Positions 16,407 to 24,778 of a DNA stretch of 64,000 bases are shown piece after piece. The DNA comes from Halarcobacter sp. Lineage in GTDB: Bacteria > Campylobacterota > Campylobacteria > Campylobacterales > Arcobacteraceae. The first letter of the stretch is position 1; every line of letters starts with the position of its first letter. Below the pieces are notes generated by a model. The model ran no database searches and was not told the DNA's origin. It saw only the letters and a program-made list of their open reading frames with translations. The translations under genes and the position numbers were made by a program. Location of the stretch: positions 682,001 through 746,000 of the forward strand of contig NZ_OY781470.1 in assembly GCF_963676935.1 (NCBI RefSeq), in the 5' to 3' direction.

Positions 16407-16742
16407 TCTATATTCCTTAATATTTATTTTTAACAAAGTCCGTTCGGCTTGCGTATCCCTACTTATCACTTTGCATAGGTGGTATTTTATAAATTTTTTA
16501 ATTAAATCTTTATAAAGAACTCCTCTTTTTTTTAAAAGTATTGACTTTTTTATATAGTGTTACTTTATGTAAATATATTAATATTTTTTATTAAACTCTA
16601 TAGCTATCTATTTTCAGTGCTTATCTTTTGTTTTTAAGTTACAGATTGTTTACTTAAGTTAATAGCATAATAAGGACTTCAATTTTATTGATGTATAATC
16701 AAAACATCTTCAAATACAAAAGTAAAATACAAAAGGTAACTA
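16407..16742. other. Divergent intergenic region between atpE and the AsmA-like gene
   Basis: 336 bases, very AT-rich. It holds the atpE promoter region on one side and a TATAAT at 16694-16699 about 45 bases before the AsmA-like gene on the other. No further gene, palindrome or RNA is evident. Confidence 0.5.
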
Positions 16743-18908
16743 ATGAAAAAACTATTCTTTGGTCTTACATTATTTATAATTATAATTATTGGTGCAATTT
16801 ATGGACTACTATTTACAAGTCCTGGAAACTCTTATGTAGCTTCTATTATTGAGACGAAAGTAAATGAAGGACAGCAAGATGTTAATATGAAGGTTAATGA
16901 TTTTAAATTAACTATGAGTGACATTTTATTCAAAGCAACACTTGATGAAAACTCTGTAATAAATATAGAGGGAAAATTAAACATTTTTGCAAAAAGTGTA
17001 GATTTAAAATATGATATAAATGTAAAAGACTTATCTAAACTTCAAAATATAACTAAACAAAAACTAAACGGCTCTTTTTCTACAAAGGGTACAATTGTTG
17101 GAAATCAAGAATTAACAACAATAGAAGGTAATAGTTTAGTTGCTTCTAGTAATACTTCTTATAAAGTTAAACTTGTAGATTTTAAACCAGATAATATTTT
17201 ATTTAAAATGAAAAATGCAAAAATGCAAGAACTTCTACATCTAGTAAACCAACCAATATATGCAAAAGGTTTATTAAATATTGATGCAAATATAAATAAT
17301 GCAAATATTCCAACATTAGATGGATTAGTAAATACTTCAATTACTAATGGGGTACTTAATGCAAAAGCAATTAATAAAGAATTAAAAGAGGATAAACTTC
17401 CAATTATTTTTGAAGCAAAAACTACAACAAATCTTATCCCAAATAATGCAAATACAAAACTAGATTTTGATAGTTCAATTGCAAAATTAAATATAAAAGA
17501 TGCAAATGTAAATCTAAATACTATGGTTGTAAATAGTGATTACGATTTATTTGTTAAAAATTTATCAAAACTTGAAGCTTTGATAAATCAAAAGTTTAAT
17601 GGTTCATTTTCTACAAAAGGGAATGTTGTTATAGAAGATAAAAATATTACTTTAAAAGGTGATAGTGACATTTTCGGAAGTGAAACGATTTATGATATTA
17701 AAGTTGAAAACTCAAAACCAAAATCTGCAAATGTACTTATTAGCAATGCTAAAATTGAATCGATACTTAATTTAGTAAATCAACCAAAATATGCAGCGGG
17801 AATACTTGATATTGTTGCAAAAGTAGATGATGCAAATATGGAAAATTTAGCTGGTACAATTACTACAAAAATATCAAATTGTATAGTAAATAACACTATA
17901 ATAAATAAGCAATTTAATCAAAAATTAAAAGATAAACTTAATTTCAAAGCTGATATTACAACAAATTTAGAAGATACTAAAGCAATTTCACTTGTAAATG
18001 TTGATACAAGTATGGCTAAGTTAGATATGAAAAAAGCAGTATTTGATGTAAAAGATGTAAGTTTTATAAGTGATTATAGTTTATTAGCAAGTGATTTATC
18101 AAAGCTTTATGATGTAACTCAACAAAAAATGAGAGGTTCATTAAAAGTTGATGGAAATATTAAACAAGAAAATCAAAATCTTAGTATTGATGGTGTTAGT
18201 TCATTATTTGGTGGAGATATAAAGTTTAATTTATTAAATGATGACTTTAAAGCCAATATTAAAGATGTTGAAGTAAAACAATTAACTCATATGCTTTATT
18301 ATCCTGAAATTTTTCAATCTAAGTCAAATATTGATGTGGATTATAATTTAGCTTCAAAAGTTGGTAAAATATCTGGTAATTTACTAAATGGAAAGTTTAT
18401 AAAAAATGAGTACTCAACTATAATTAATACTTTTGCAAAGTTTGATATTACAAGAGAGATTTATGAAAAAGTTGATTTAAAAAGTGATATTAATGATAAT
18501 ATCATAAATTCTGTTGTTGATATGAAGAGTAAAAATACTTCAATTGTAGTTCCAAGTAGTACAATAAATACAAAAAATAATACTGTAATTGCATTAATTC
18601 AATCTAAAATAAAGGATTATAGTTTTGATACAACAGTAAAAGGAAACTTATCAAATCCTAAAGTCTCTGTTGATACAAAAGCATTTTTAAAATCAGCTGC
18701 AGGTAAAAAAATAAAAGAGAAATATAAAGAAAAATTAGAGAAAAAGATTCAAGAAAAACTTGGAGATAAAATTAATCTTGATAAATTATTTAATAAAAAT
18801 GAATCAAAACCAAAAATAAAAAAATCAGTGAAAACTGTAAAAGTTGATAAGGTTGCTACAGACCAAGAGATAGCAAAAGCTTTTAAAGAGATGTTTGGTC
18901 AAAACTAA
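16743..18908 (+). CDS. AsmA/TamB-like repeat protein of the cell envelope
   Basis: 721 residues. One N-terminal membrane helix (about 4-25) is followed by a long beta-rich region. An internal repeat of about 177 residues occurs three times: K-L-x-x-I-x-x-Q-K-x-N/R-G-S-F/L begins near residues 99, 276 and 454, and a LVNQPxYAxG element near the middle of each of the first two units. The C-terminus has GNLSNPKVSVDTKAFLKS and a lysine-rich helix, as at the end of AsmA-family proteins. Members of this family form a long groove between the inner and outer membranes and carry phospholipids or affect outer-membrane assembly. The family call rests on architecture and the C-terminal motif. Single gene. 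Confidence 0.65.
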   Translation: MKKLFFGLTLFIIIIIGAIYGLLFTSPGNSYVASIIETKVNEGQQDVNMKVNDFKLTMSDILFKATLDENSVINIEGKLNIFAKSVDLKYDINVKDLSKLQNITKQKLNGSFSTKGTIVGNQELTTIEGNSLVASSNTSYKVKLVDFKPDNILFKMKNAKMQELLHLVNQPIYAKGLLNIDANINNANIPTLDGLVNTSITNGVLNAKAINKELKEDKLPIIFEAKTTTNLIPNNANTKLDFDSSIAKLNIKDANVNLNTMVVNSDYDLFVKNLSKLEALINQKFNGSFSTKGNVVIEDKNITLKGDSDIFGSETIYDIKVENSKPKSANVLISNAKIESILNLVNQPKYAAGILDIVAKVDDANMENLAGTITTKISNCIVNNTIINKQFNQKLKDKLNFKADITTNLEDTKAISLVNVDTSMAKLDMKKAVFDVKDVSFISDYSLLASDLSKLYDVTQQKMRGSLKVDGNIKQENQNLSIDGVSSLFGGDIKFNLLNDDFKANIKDVEVKQLTHMLYYPEIFQSKSNIDVDYNLASKVGKISGNLLNGKFIKNEYSTIINTFAKFDITREIYEKVDLKSDINDNIINSVVDMKSKNTSIVVPSSTINTKNNTVIALIQSKIKDYSFDTTVKGNLSNPKVSVDTKAFLKSAAGKKIKEKYKEKLEKKIQEKLGDKINLDKLFNKNESKPKIKKSVKTVKVDKVATDQEIAKAFKEMFGQN

Positions 18909-18929
18909 GAGGCTACTTTTTAGCCTCTT
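18907..18929. terminator. Terminator shared by convergent genes
   Basis: AAGAGGCTA and TAGCCTCTT with a 5-base loop, then GTTTTTT on the plus side. It overlaps the end of both flanking genes. Confidence 0.75.
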
Positions 18930-19623
18930 GTTTTTTCGTTAGTGTCAAAGATAATCCTGCCCAAGAAGCAATTCCACCTCTATACCACATAATTTTTTCT
19001 TTTGGGTAACCTATTTTTACTAATTGTTTAATTGCCCTTGGGGATTGGGCACACCAAGCTCCATTACAAAAAAAGATAGCAGTTTTGGCATCTGAAAAAT
19101 CATATTTATTTTTAGCTAAAGTTTTCACACCTAACAATTCATAGGCTCTTTCATATTCAAGTTCAAAGTCTTCATCATATGTTAATTCATCATAAGGAAT
19201 ATTAACTGCACTTGGAATGGTGCCAGCTTGATACCAATCGTTGGTTCTGCTATCAATTAAAATATATTTATTTGCATTTTTAGATGATTTATTTTCAATG
19301 AAATCTAATACTTCGATTTCTGCAACAGTTTTTATTCCCTCTATTATAATTAAAGGTTGAATTACACCTTTTGTTACTATAAAAGTTTTTTTACATATAT
19401 TGTCAATATTTTTTGAAGCCAAATTCCCAGATTGAAAGTTTTCTACATTTATAGCTATATCCATACATTTAGAATCAACTTCTCTTTGGATTAAATACTC
19501 TTTTTTTACTCCATTATCAAATTGATGAGTAACTTTTACTCCTTTAAGTGGTAACATAATTGGATCAACGGCATAAGAATAAAATATTAATGAGATTATT
19601 ATAAGTATAGCTTTCATTTTCAT
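18913..19623 (-). CDS. Periplasmic rhodanese-like protein
   Basis: 236 residues with a signal peptide (about 1-18). Residues about 25-100 are a non-catalytic lead domain with two cysteines. Residues about 105-232 form a rhodanese domain: ILIDSRTNDWYQAGTIPSAVNIP is the substrate-side strand, and the active-site loop is CNGAWCAQSPRA with C186 as the likely sulfur carrier and a second Cys at 191. Such proteins move sulfane sulfur or act as thiol redox partners in the periplasm. The six-residue spacing between the two Cys is atypical and could allow a disulfide. Single gene, convergent with the AsmA-like gene. Confidence 0.85.
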   Translation of the reverse strand: MKMKAILIIISLIFYSYAVDPIMLPLKGVKVTHQFDNGVKKEYLIQREVDSKCMDIAINVENFQSGNLASKNIDNICKKTFIVTKGVIQPLIIIEGIKTVAEIEVLDFIENKSSKNANKYILIDSRTNDWYQAGTIPSAVNIPYDELTYDEDFELEYERAYELLGVKTLAKNKYDFSDAKTAIFFCNGAWCAQSPRAIKQLVKIGYPKEKIMWYRGGIASWAGLSLTLTKKQEAKK

Positions 19624-19710
19624 CCTTTTTTATTTAGAGTATATTTGAAAAATCATAAAATTTTTATATAATTTTATTAAAATCTATAATATAAAATATG
19701 AAAAGGAAAT

Positions 19711-20418
19711 ATGATGTTAAATAGAGTATTAGTAACAGGCGGAAATAAAGGGATAGGTTTAGAAGTAGTGAAAAAATTTTTAGAAGTTGATTTTGAAGTT
19801 ATAGCTGTTGCTAGAGATTTTTCAAATTTTCCATTAAAAGATAATCCAAAAGTAAGAACAATAGAATATGATTTATCAAATATGGATGGTCTTAAAGATT
19901 TAGCAAAAGAGGTTGGAGAGATTGATGTTTTAGTTAACAATGCAGGTTATATGCAACCAAAATATACATATGATAACTATCCATTAGAGGCCAAAGAGCA
20001 TATTATGAATGTAGACCTTTATGCACCAGTTGAACTTATGACACTATTTAGTGAAGGGATGAAAAAAAGAGGTTATGGAAAGATTGTAAACACTGCTTCA
20101 ATTGCAGGTCAAATTGGTCACCCAGATATTTGGTATGGAATAGCAAAAGCAGGGCTTATAAATGCTACTAAAATATTTGCAAAACTATTAGGAAGCCATG
20201 GAATTGTAGTAAACTGTATTGCTCCAAGTCCTGTTGAAACTGATATGCAAAAAGATAATTCCGAAGAGAGAAAAGCTGAATTTAAAAAAGCAGTTCCAAG
20301 TGGTAGATTTGCTGAGCCTGATGAAGCAGCTGAAGTTATTTTTTGGTTAGGTACCGATTGTCCTGAATATGTAAATGGTACAACTGTCGATTTTAATAAT
20401 GCTTCATATGTAAGATAA
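19711..20418 (+). CDS. Short-chain dehydrogenase/reductase
   Basis: 235 residues with all classical SDR features: NAD(P)-binding TGGNKGIG (residues 9-16), NNAG at 76-79, catalytic Ser130, and Y142-x3-K146 in WYGIAKAG. It is closest in layout to FabG-like 3-oxoacyl reductases, but no acyl carrier or fatty acid gene is adjacent and the substrate is unknown. Two consecutive ATG codons (19711 and 19714) follow an AAGGA binding site, so either may be used. Single gene between two terminators. Confidence 0.88.
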   Translation: MMLNRVLVTGGNKGIGLEVVKKFLEVDFEVIAVARDFSNFPLKDNPKVRTIEYDLSNMDGLKDLAKEVGEIDVLVNNAGYMQPKYTYDNYPLEAKEHIMNVDLYAPVELMTLFSEGMKKRGYGKIVNTASIAGQIGHPDIWYGIAKAGLINATKIFAKLLGSHGIVVNCIAPSPVETDMQKDNSEERKAEFKKAVPSGRFAEPDEAAEVIFWLGTDCPEYVNGTTVDFNNASYVR

Positions 20419-20421
20419 AAG

Positions 20422-20447
20422 AGTGTAGATTTTAAATCTACACTTTT
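20422..20447. terminator. Bidirectional terminator after the SDR gene
   Basis: AGTGTAGATTT and AAATCTACACT (20422-20432, 20434-20444) followed by TTT, between two convergent stops. Confidence 0.7.
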
Positions 20448-21152
20448 CTAATTTAATATTTCAAATTTACCATTTACGCCTATTATTTCATACTTAAAGC
20501 CGTATCCATAATCTACATTAGTGTTTATTGTTCCTATCACTTTTACTTTATCACCAATAGTCACTTTTTCATCTTCATTAGGAGATCTGAATATTACAGC
20601 ATCTTTACCATTATATATTTTTACCCAGGTGTTACCCATAACTTTATTTGAAACTTGAAGTACATTTCCTTGGATTTCAACATTTTTATTTTTATATTTC
20701 TCTTTTTGTGTATAAAGATTAGAGATAGTAGTTTTTATCGGTTTACTATTTGATATTATAAGATCATCATTAAATGTTGGATTTGGTTTTAATTGATTAT
20801 CTTGTTTTTTCCTTATCATCTTACCATGTATGTTGTGAATATCATTTGAACCAGATATAGCTTTTTTAGGTATTTGAGCAAATAAAATCTTATCAAATGT
20901 TTTGTTTAATGCTTTACTTTTAAAATTTTTCATCCAAACTTGTTCATGTATAGTGATAGTTTGACCAATTTTTATATTTGATTTTGTTATTGCTACCCAA
21001 TAATTATCCTTCTTTTCTTTTACTTTTATATAAGTATAAACGCCAGCATTTTTGGTTTCTAAAACTTTTACAGTATGTGGTTCATTTAGTGCGAACAAAT
21101 AATTTGTAAAAAATAAAGTTGTTAAACAGCTAAGAATTGTTTTTTTTAACAT
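20448..21152 (-). CDS. Exported protein with two OB-fold domains (NrfJ-like)
   Basis: 234 residues with a signal peptide (about 1-21). Residues 28-105 contain VLETKNAGVYTYIKVKEK, the opening of OB-fold proteins annotated as NrfJ-like in nitrite-reducing proteobacteria. Residues about 140-232 form a second OB-like domain (VEIQGNVLQVSNKVMGNTWVKI, then GDKVKVIGTI). OB folds in the periplasm can bind small ligands or haem-maturation partners. Function is not established. No nrf gene is nearby. A TATGAAT-GTTT-ATTCATA palindrome lies just 5' of its ribosome binding site. Confidence 0.65.
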   Translation of the reverse strand: MLKKTILSCLTTLFFTNYLFALNEPHTVKVLETKNAGVYTYIKVKEKKDNYWVAITKSNIKIGQTITIHEQVWMKNFKSKALNKTFDKILFAQIPKKAISGSNDIHNIHGKMIRKKQDNQLKPNPTFNDDLIISNSKPIKTTISNLYTQKEKYKNKNVEIQGNVLQVSNKVMGNTWVKIYNGKDAVIFRSPNEDEKVTIGDKVKVIGTINTNVDYGYGFKYEIIGVNGKFEILN

Positions 21153-21164
21153 AATATGCCTTTA

Positions 21165-21182
21165 TATGAATGTTTATTCATA
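21165..21182. promoter_or_regulatory. Palindrome before the OB-fold gene
   Basis: TATGAAT and ATTCATA, perfect 7-bp arms with a GTTT spacer, starting 12 bases upstream of the ATG (minus strand). It could be a repressor site or an mRNA hairpin next to the ribosome binding site. Confidence 0.4.
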
Positions 21183-21246
21183 ATAATAGCAATATAATTG
21201 AGAAAAGAAATTAACCTAGGTCAATTTTTTATTTAAGTCTTAATTT

Positions 21247-21280
21247 AGAACAGATGTTCTAAAATTAGAACAAATGTTCT
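21247..21280. promoter_or_regulatory. Double operator of the TetR/RND efflux operon
   Basis: AGAACAGATGTTCT (21247-21260) and AGAACAAATGTTCT (21267-21280) are two near-identical palindromes, 20 bp centre to centre, which places them two helical turns apart on the same face. They end 14 bases before the TetR start codon. Strong candidate autoregulatory site. Confidence 0.75.
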
Positions 21281-21294
21281 AAAAAGGTTATTTT

Positions 21295-21927
21295 TTGAAG
21301 ACAACAAAAGAAAAAATACTTGAAACGTCACTTAATCTTTTTAATGAAAAAGGTTGTATAAATACTTCTACAAGGCATATTGCAAGTGCATTAAATATTA
21401 GTGTTGGAAATCTTTATTATTATTTTAAAAATAAAGAAGTGATACTTATAGAGATATTTTTACAATATATAGAAAATATTTTCTCTCAAATAGAAAAACA
21501 AAATTTCCAAAAAGATGAGATATTTTTGTTAAAAGATTTTTTGATTAATTGTTTAGAAGCAGATACAAAATATAGATTTTTGCACCAAGAGTTAAATTTA
21601 CTAATGATAACTTTCCCGAAGTTTAAAGAGGTTATGCAAATTGAGTTGAAAAAAGAGATTGAGCTAATTTCAAAACTTGTTCAACACCAAATCAAATTTG
21701 GTTATATCAAAAACATGAGTGAAGATAAGATACTGTTTTTTGTATCAAACTCTTGGATTATAGCTACAAATAGTTATTCTTTTTGGGATTTGTTAGATAA
21801 AGACAAAAGTGACAATGGGAAAAAAGGTACAGCAAATTTATACTATTTTATAAAACCTTATTTGACACAAAAAAGTTTAGATGATGAACAAATTAAAGAG
21901 ATTGAAATTGTATTAGGGAGTAAATAA
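21295..21927 (+). CDS. TetR-family repressor of the adjacent RND efflux operon
   Basis: 210 residues, TTG start with an AAGG site upstream. Residues 1-50 form the TetR helix-turn-helix (TSTRHIASALNISVGNLYYYFKNKEVIL). The rest is a helical ligand-binding domain of unknown specificity. The gene shares its last base with the start of the outer-membrane channel gene, giving a regulator-channel-adaptor-pump operon. Two palindromes immediately upstream are its likely binding sites, so the operon would be self-repressed and released by a pump substrate. Confidence 0.9.
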   Translation: MKTTKEKILETSLNLFNEKGCINTSTRHIASALNISVGNLYYYFKNKEVILIEIFLQYIENIFSQIEKQNFQKDEIFLLKDFLINCLEADTKYRFLHQELNLLMITFPKFKEVMQIELKKEIELISKLVQHQIKFGYIKNMSEDKILFFVSNSWIIATNSYSFWDLLDKDKSDNGKKGTANLYYFIKPYLTQKSLDDEQIKEIEIVLGSK

Positions 21928-23684
21928 TGATTAAAAAAATATTAATTGTTACTTTTTTATCAAGTCTTTTATTAAACATATTAAATGCAAAAGAATACAA
22001 AATAAGGCTTGTCTTAGATGATAACTCAAGTGGGTTTATAAAAGATATTAAAGAGGAAACAAAAACACTTTTTAATCTAGAAGATGAAATAAATTATCAA
22101 ATAATTAAATGTAAAACAACAAATTGTATAGATAAAGAGAATCGTATATATTTAATTAAAAGTGAAAATAAAAATAAAAAAATAAAAAATAGTTATATAG
22201 TAAGTTATAATGATTTTTTTTCAAAATTAGACAAACAAAAAATAGTAAGAGCAACGGCATTAAGTATTTTTGAGTTTTTAAAAGAGAAAAAAAGTTCATC
22301 AATACATATAGAAAATAAAAAAAATAAAAAATTAGTTTTAACAAAAAAGGATGTTAAACTACTAAATTTAGATGATGTTTACTCTAATCTTATAAAAAAC
22401 AACTTTTCTATAAAACAAAATTACAATAATACTTTATTAAGTTCACTTGATATTGAATCTGCAAAATCAAACTATAAACCTCAGGTTGAATTTTTTTCAA
22501 ATGTTATTCAAATAGATTCTGATAGAGCAGAGTATAGTAGTGGACAATATTCTGAGGGTACAGTTGATATGGGAGTGAAACTTACACAGTTAATATATTC
22601 AAATAGTGTAATAAAAAATATTGAGATAAAAAAACTATTAGATAAATCAGTAGAAAATCAAATAAAAGCTTCAAATGATGAAATACTTTATAGAATAGTC
22701 CTAACCTACTTAGATATTACAAGAGCAAAAAATAGTATAGATATTATCAATACAAATCAACAATTTATAAAAGAGAATTTAGAGTTTGCAAAAGAGCAAT
22801 TTGATATTGGAGTTGCTGACAAAAGTGATGTTTTTAGATGGGAAAGTGAACTTGCTGATGTTAGTATGAAGTTGACAACAGCTCAAAATAGCTTAAAATT
22901 ATTAAAAACAGAATTGGCAAATACAATTTTAATAAATAAGGATTATATTCTTAAAAAATATGATTTAGACTCTGAAGTTTTTAGAATTTTTAATAATGAT
23001 GCAATAAAAGTATTAGATAATTCAAAAGTACAAAATTTGTTATCAGAAGAGATTGTACTCACTCACCCAAATTTAAAATATATAAAGAGACTAATAGAGG
23101 CAAAAAAAGAGGAAAAATCAATAAATGAAGCTTCAAGATACTCTCCAAAAATAGCATTTGAAGCCCAAGCAAGAAAAATAGTAGATAGGTATGGTCAAGC
23201 AGAAAATTTCCAAAGACCTTGGGATGATGAAGAGTATCAAGCAGTTTTAAATCTAACTATACCTATTTACGAAGGTGGAAAAAAAAGTGTTGATATACAA
23301 AAAAATGAGTTAGAATTGATAAATTTAAAATTAAAATATGAAGAAACAAAAAACCTGATAAATAAAAATATTAAACAAAATATTGATGCTTTAGATAGTT
23401 CTTTCAAAAAACTATTTTATGCAAAAAAATCTATGAAATTCACAAAAAAGAACTATCAATCTGTATTAGATAAATATAAAAAAGGTGAAGTAAATATTAT
23501 TACACTCTTAGATGCACAAAACACATATACAATATCAAGATTAAACAAAAATATTTCAGAAATTGAATATTTGAGTAATCTATCATCAATATATTATTTC
23601 ACAGGAAATATTGATGTATTAGTAGATAAAAACAAAAAAAATAATTTAGAGAAAAAAATATTAAAGGCTATAGATGAAAAATAA
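21927..23684 (+). CDS. TolC-type outer-membrane efflux protein
   Basis: 585 residues with a signal peptide (about 1-21). The first ~130 residues after it (KIRLVLDDNSSGFIK...) are an additional domain that ordinary TolC proteins lack, resembling a short periplasmic alpha/beta module. From about 145 on there are two repeats of the outer-membrane efflux fold with long coiled coils; TYLDITRAKNSIDI and GVADKSDVFRWESELAD mark the first, GEVNIITLLDAQNTY the second. It forms the exit duct for the RND pump. The 3' end overlaps the adaptor gene by 11 bases. Confidence 0.9.
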   Translation: MIKKILIVTFLSSLLLNILNAKEYKIRLVLDDNSSGFIKDIKEETKTLFNLEDEINYQIIKCKTTNCIDKENRIYLIKSENKNKKIKNSYIVSYNDFFSKLDKQKIVRATALSIFEFLKEKKSSSIHIENKKNKKLVLTKKDVKLLNLDDVYSNLIKNNFSIKQNYNNTLLSSLDIESAKSNYKPQVEFFSNVIQIDSDRAEYSSGQYSEGTVDMGVKLTQLIYSNSVIKNIEIKKLLDKSVENQIKASNDEILYRIVLTYLDITRAKNSIDIINTNQQFIKENLEFAKEQFDIGVADKSDVFRWESELADVSMKLTTAQNSLKLLKTELANTILINKDYILKKYDLDSEVFRIFNNDAIKVLDNSKVQNLLSEEIVLTHPNLKYIKRLIEAKKEEKSINEASRYSPKIAFEAQARKIVDRYGQAENFQRPWDDEEYQAVLNLTIPIYEGGKKSVDIQKNELELINLKLKYEETKNLINKNIKQNIDALDSSFKKLFYAKKSMKFTKKNYQSVLDKYKKGEVNIITLLDAQNTYTISRLNKNISEIEYLSNLSSIYYFTGNIDVLVDKNKKNNLEKKILKAIDEK

Positions 23685-24777
23685 AATTTTACTTACAGTA
23701 GCTTGTCTTGCATTAACTTTTAGTGCTTGTTCAAAAAAAGATGATGATTCACAAAATATAGAAAATGTAAAAAGTGTATTTGTCACAAAACCTATAGCAA
23801 CAGATAAAAATGAGTATAGAGTTTTTAATGCAGTAGCAACTGCAAAAGAGCAGATAAAATTGAGTTTTAAAGTCCAAGGAAATCTAAAAGATTTTGATAT
23901 TGAAGTTGGTGATGAATTAAAAAGAGGTGAGGTATTTACATCTTTAGATAAAGAACCTTACAAGATAAAGGTTTCCCAAGCAATGTTTTCATTAAAAGAA
24001 GCAAAAGCTAGTTTGAAACTTGCAAAAAGTAGTTACGAAAGAACAAAAAAACTATATATAAATCAAAATGCAAGTGCAAGTGATATTGATAATGCTAAAG
24101 CAGCTTATGATTCAGCTCTTGCAAAAGTAGAAAATATTTCGAAGCAATTAGAATATGCAAGGCTTCAACTCTCTTATACTGATTTGAAAGCACCAATTAA
24201 TGGTTATATAACTACAAAGTATGTAAATGAAAATGAGAATATAAATGCTGGTACACCTATAATATTATTAGGGAATAAAGTAGTCGATGAGGTTCATTTA
24301 AAAGTACCGGAAACTTTAATTAATAGAGTTCTAAAAGATGAAAAAGTTGTATTAAAATTTGATTCTTTGACAAATGAAGAGTTTAATGGAAAGATAAAAG
24401 AGGTTTCAAAAAGTACATCTACTAATGAAAAGAATTATTTAGTGATTATCAAAATCTTAAATAGTTCAGAAAAAATAAAAGCAGGTATGTCAGCTAGTGT
24501 ATATTTTAGTTTTAAAAATCTTGATAAAGATAAACTTTTAATCCCCTCAAACTCAGTTCTAAATGACAAAAAAGGTTTTTTTGTTTATGTGATAAAAAAA
24601 GAAAATAATAAAAGTATTATAAAAAGAGTTGATATAAAAGTTGGGAAACTTACTGAATTTGGTTATGAAGTTACTGAAGGCTTAAGTATTGATGACTTGG
24701 TTTTAAAAGCTGGAATGAGTGAGGTTTTTGAAAATATGCATGTTAAGATAGGTAATAAAAAAGATTTAGGTAAATAA
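23674..24777 (+). CDS. RND efflux periplasmic adaptor (lipoprotein)
   Basis: 367 residues. The N-terminus is a lipoprotein signal with the lipobox Cys19 in TFSACSKK. Then come the lipoyl-like half motif (VQGNLKDFDIEVGDELKRGE), a coiled-coil hairpin at about 95-160 and its second half (TDLKAPINGYITTKYVNENENI), followed by beta-barrel and membrane-proximal domains. It links the inner-membrane pump to the outer-membrane channel. It overlaps the upstream gene by 11 bases and is followed by the pump gene after one base. Confidence 0.92.
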   Translation: MKNKILLTVACLALTFSACSKKDDDSQNIENVKSVFVTKPIATDKNEYRVFNAVATAKEQIKLSFKVQGNLKDFDIEVGDELKRGEVFTSLDKEPYKIKVSQAMFSLKEAKASLKLAKSSYERTKKLYINQNASASDIDNAKAAYDSALAKVENISKQLEYARLQLSYTDLKAPINGYITTKYVNENENINAGTPIILLGNKVVDEVHLKVPETLINRVLKDEKVVLKFDSLTNEEFNGKIKEVSKSTSTNEKNYLVIIKILNSSEKIKAGMSASVYFSFKNLDKDKLLIPSNSVLNDKKGFFVYVIKKENNKSIIKRVDIKVGKLTEFGYEVTEGLSIDDLVLKAGMSEVFENMHVKIGNKKDLGK

Positions 24778-24778
24778 G

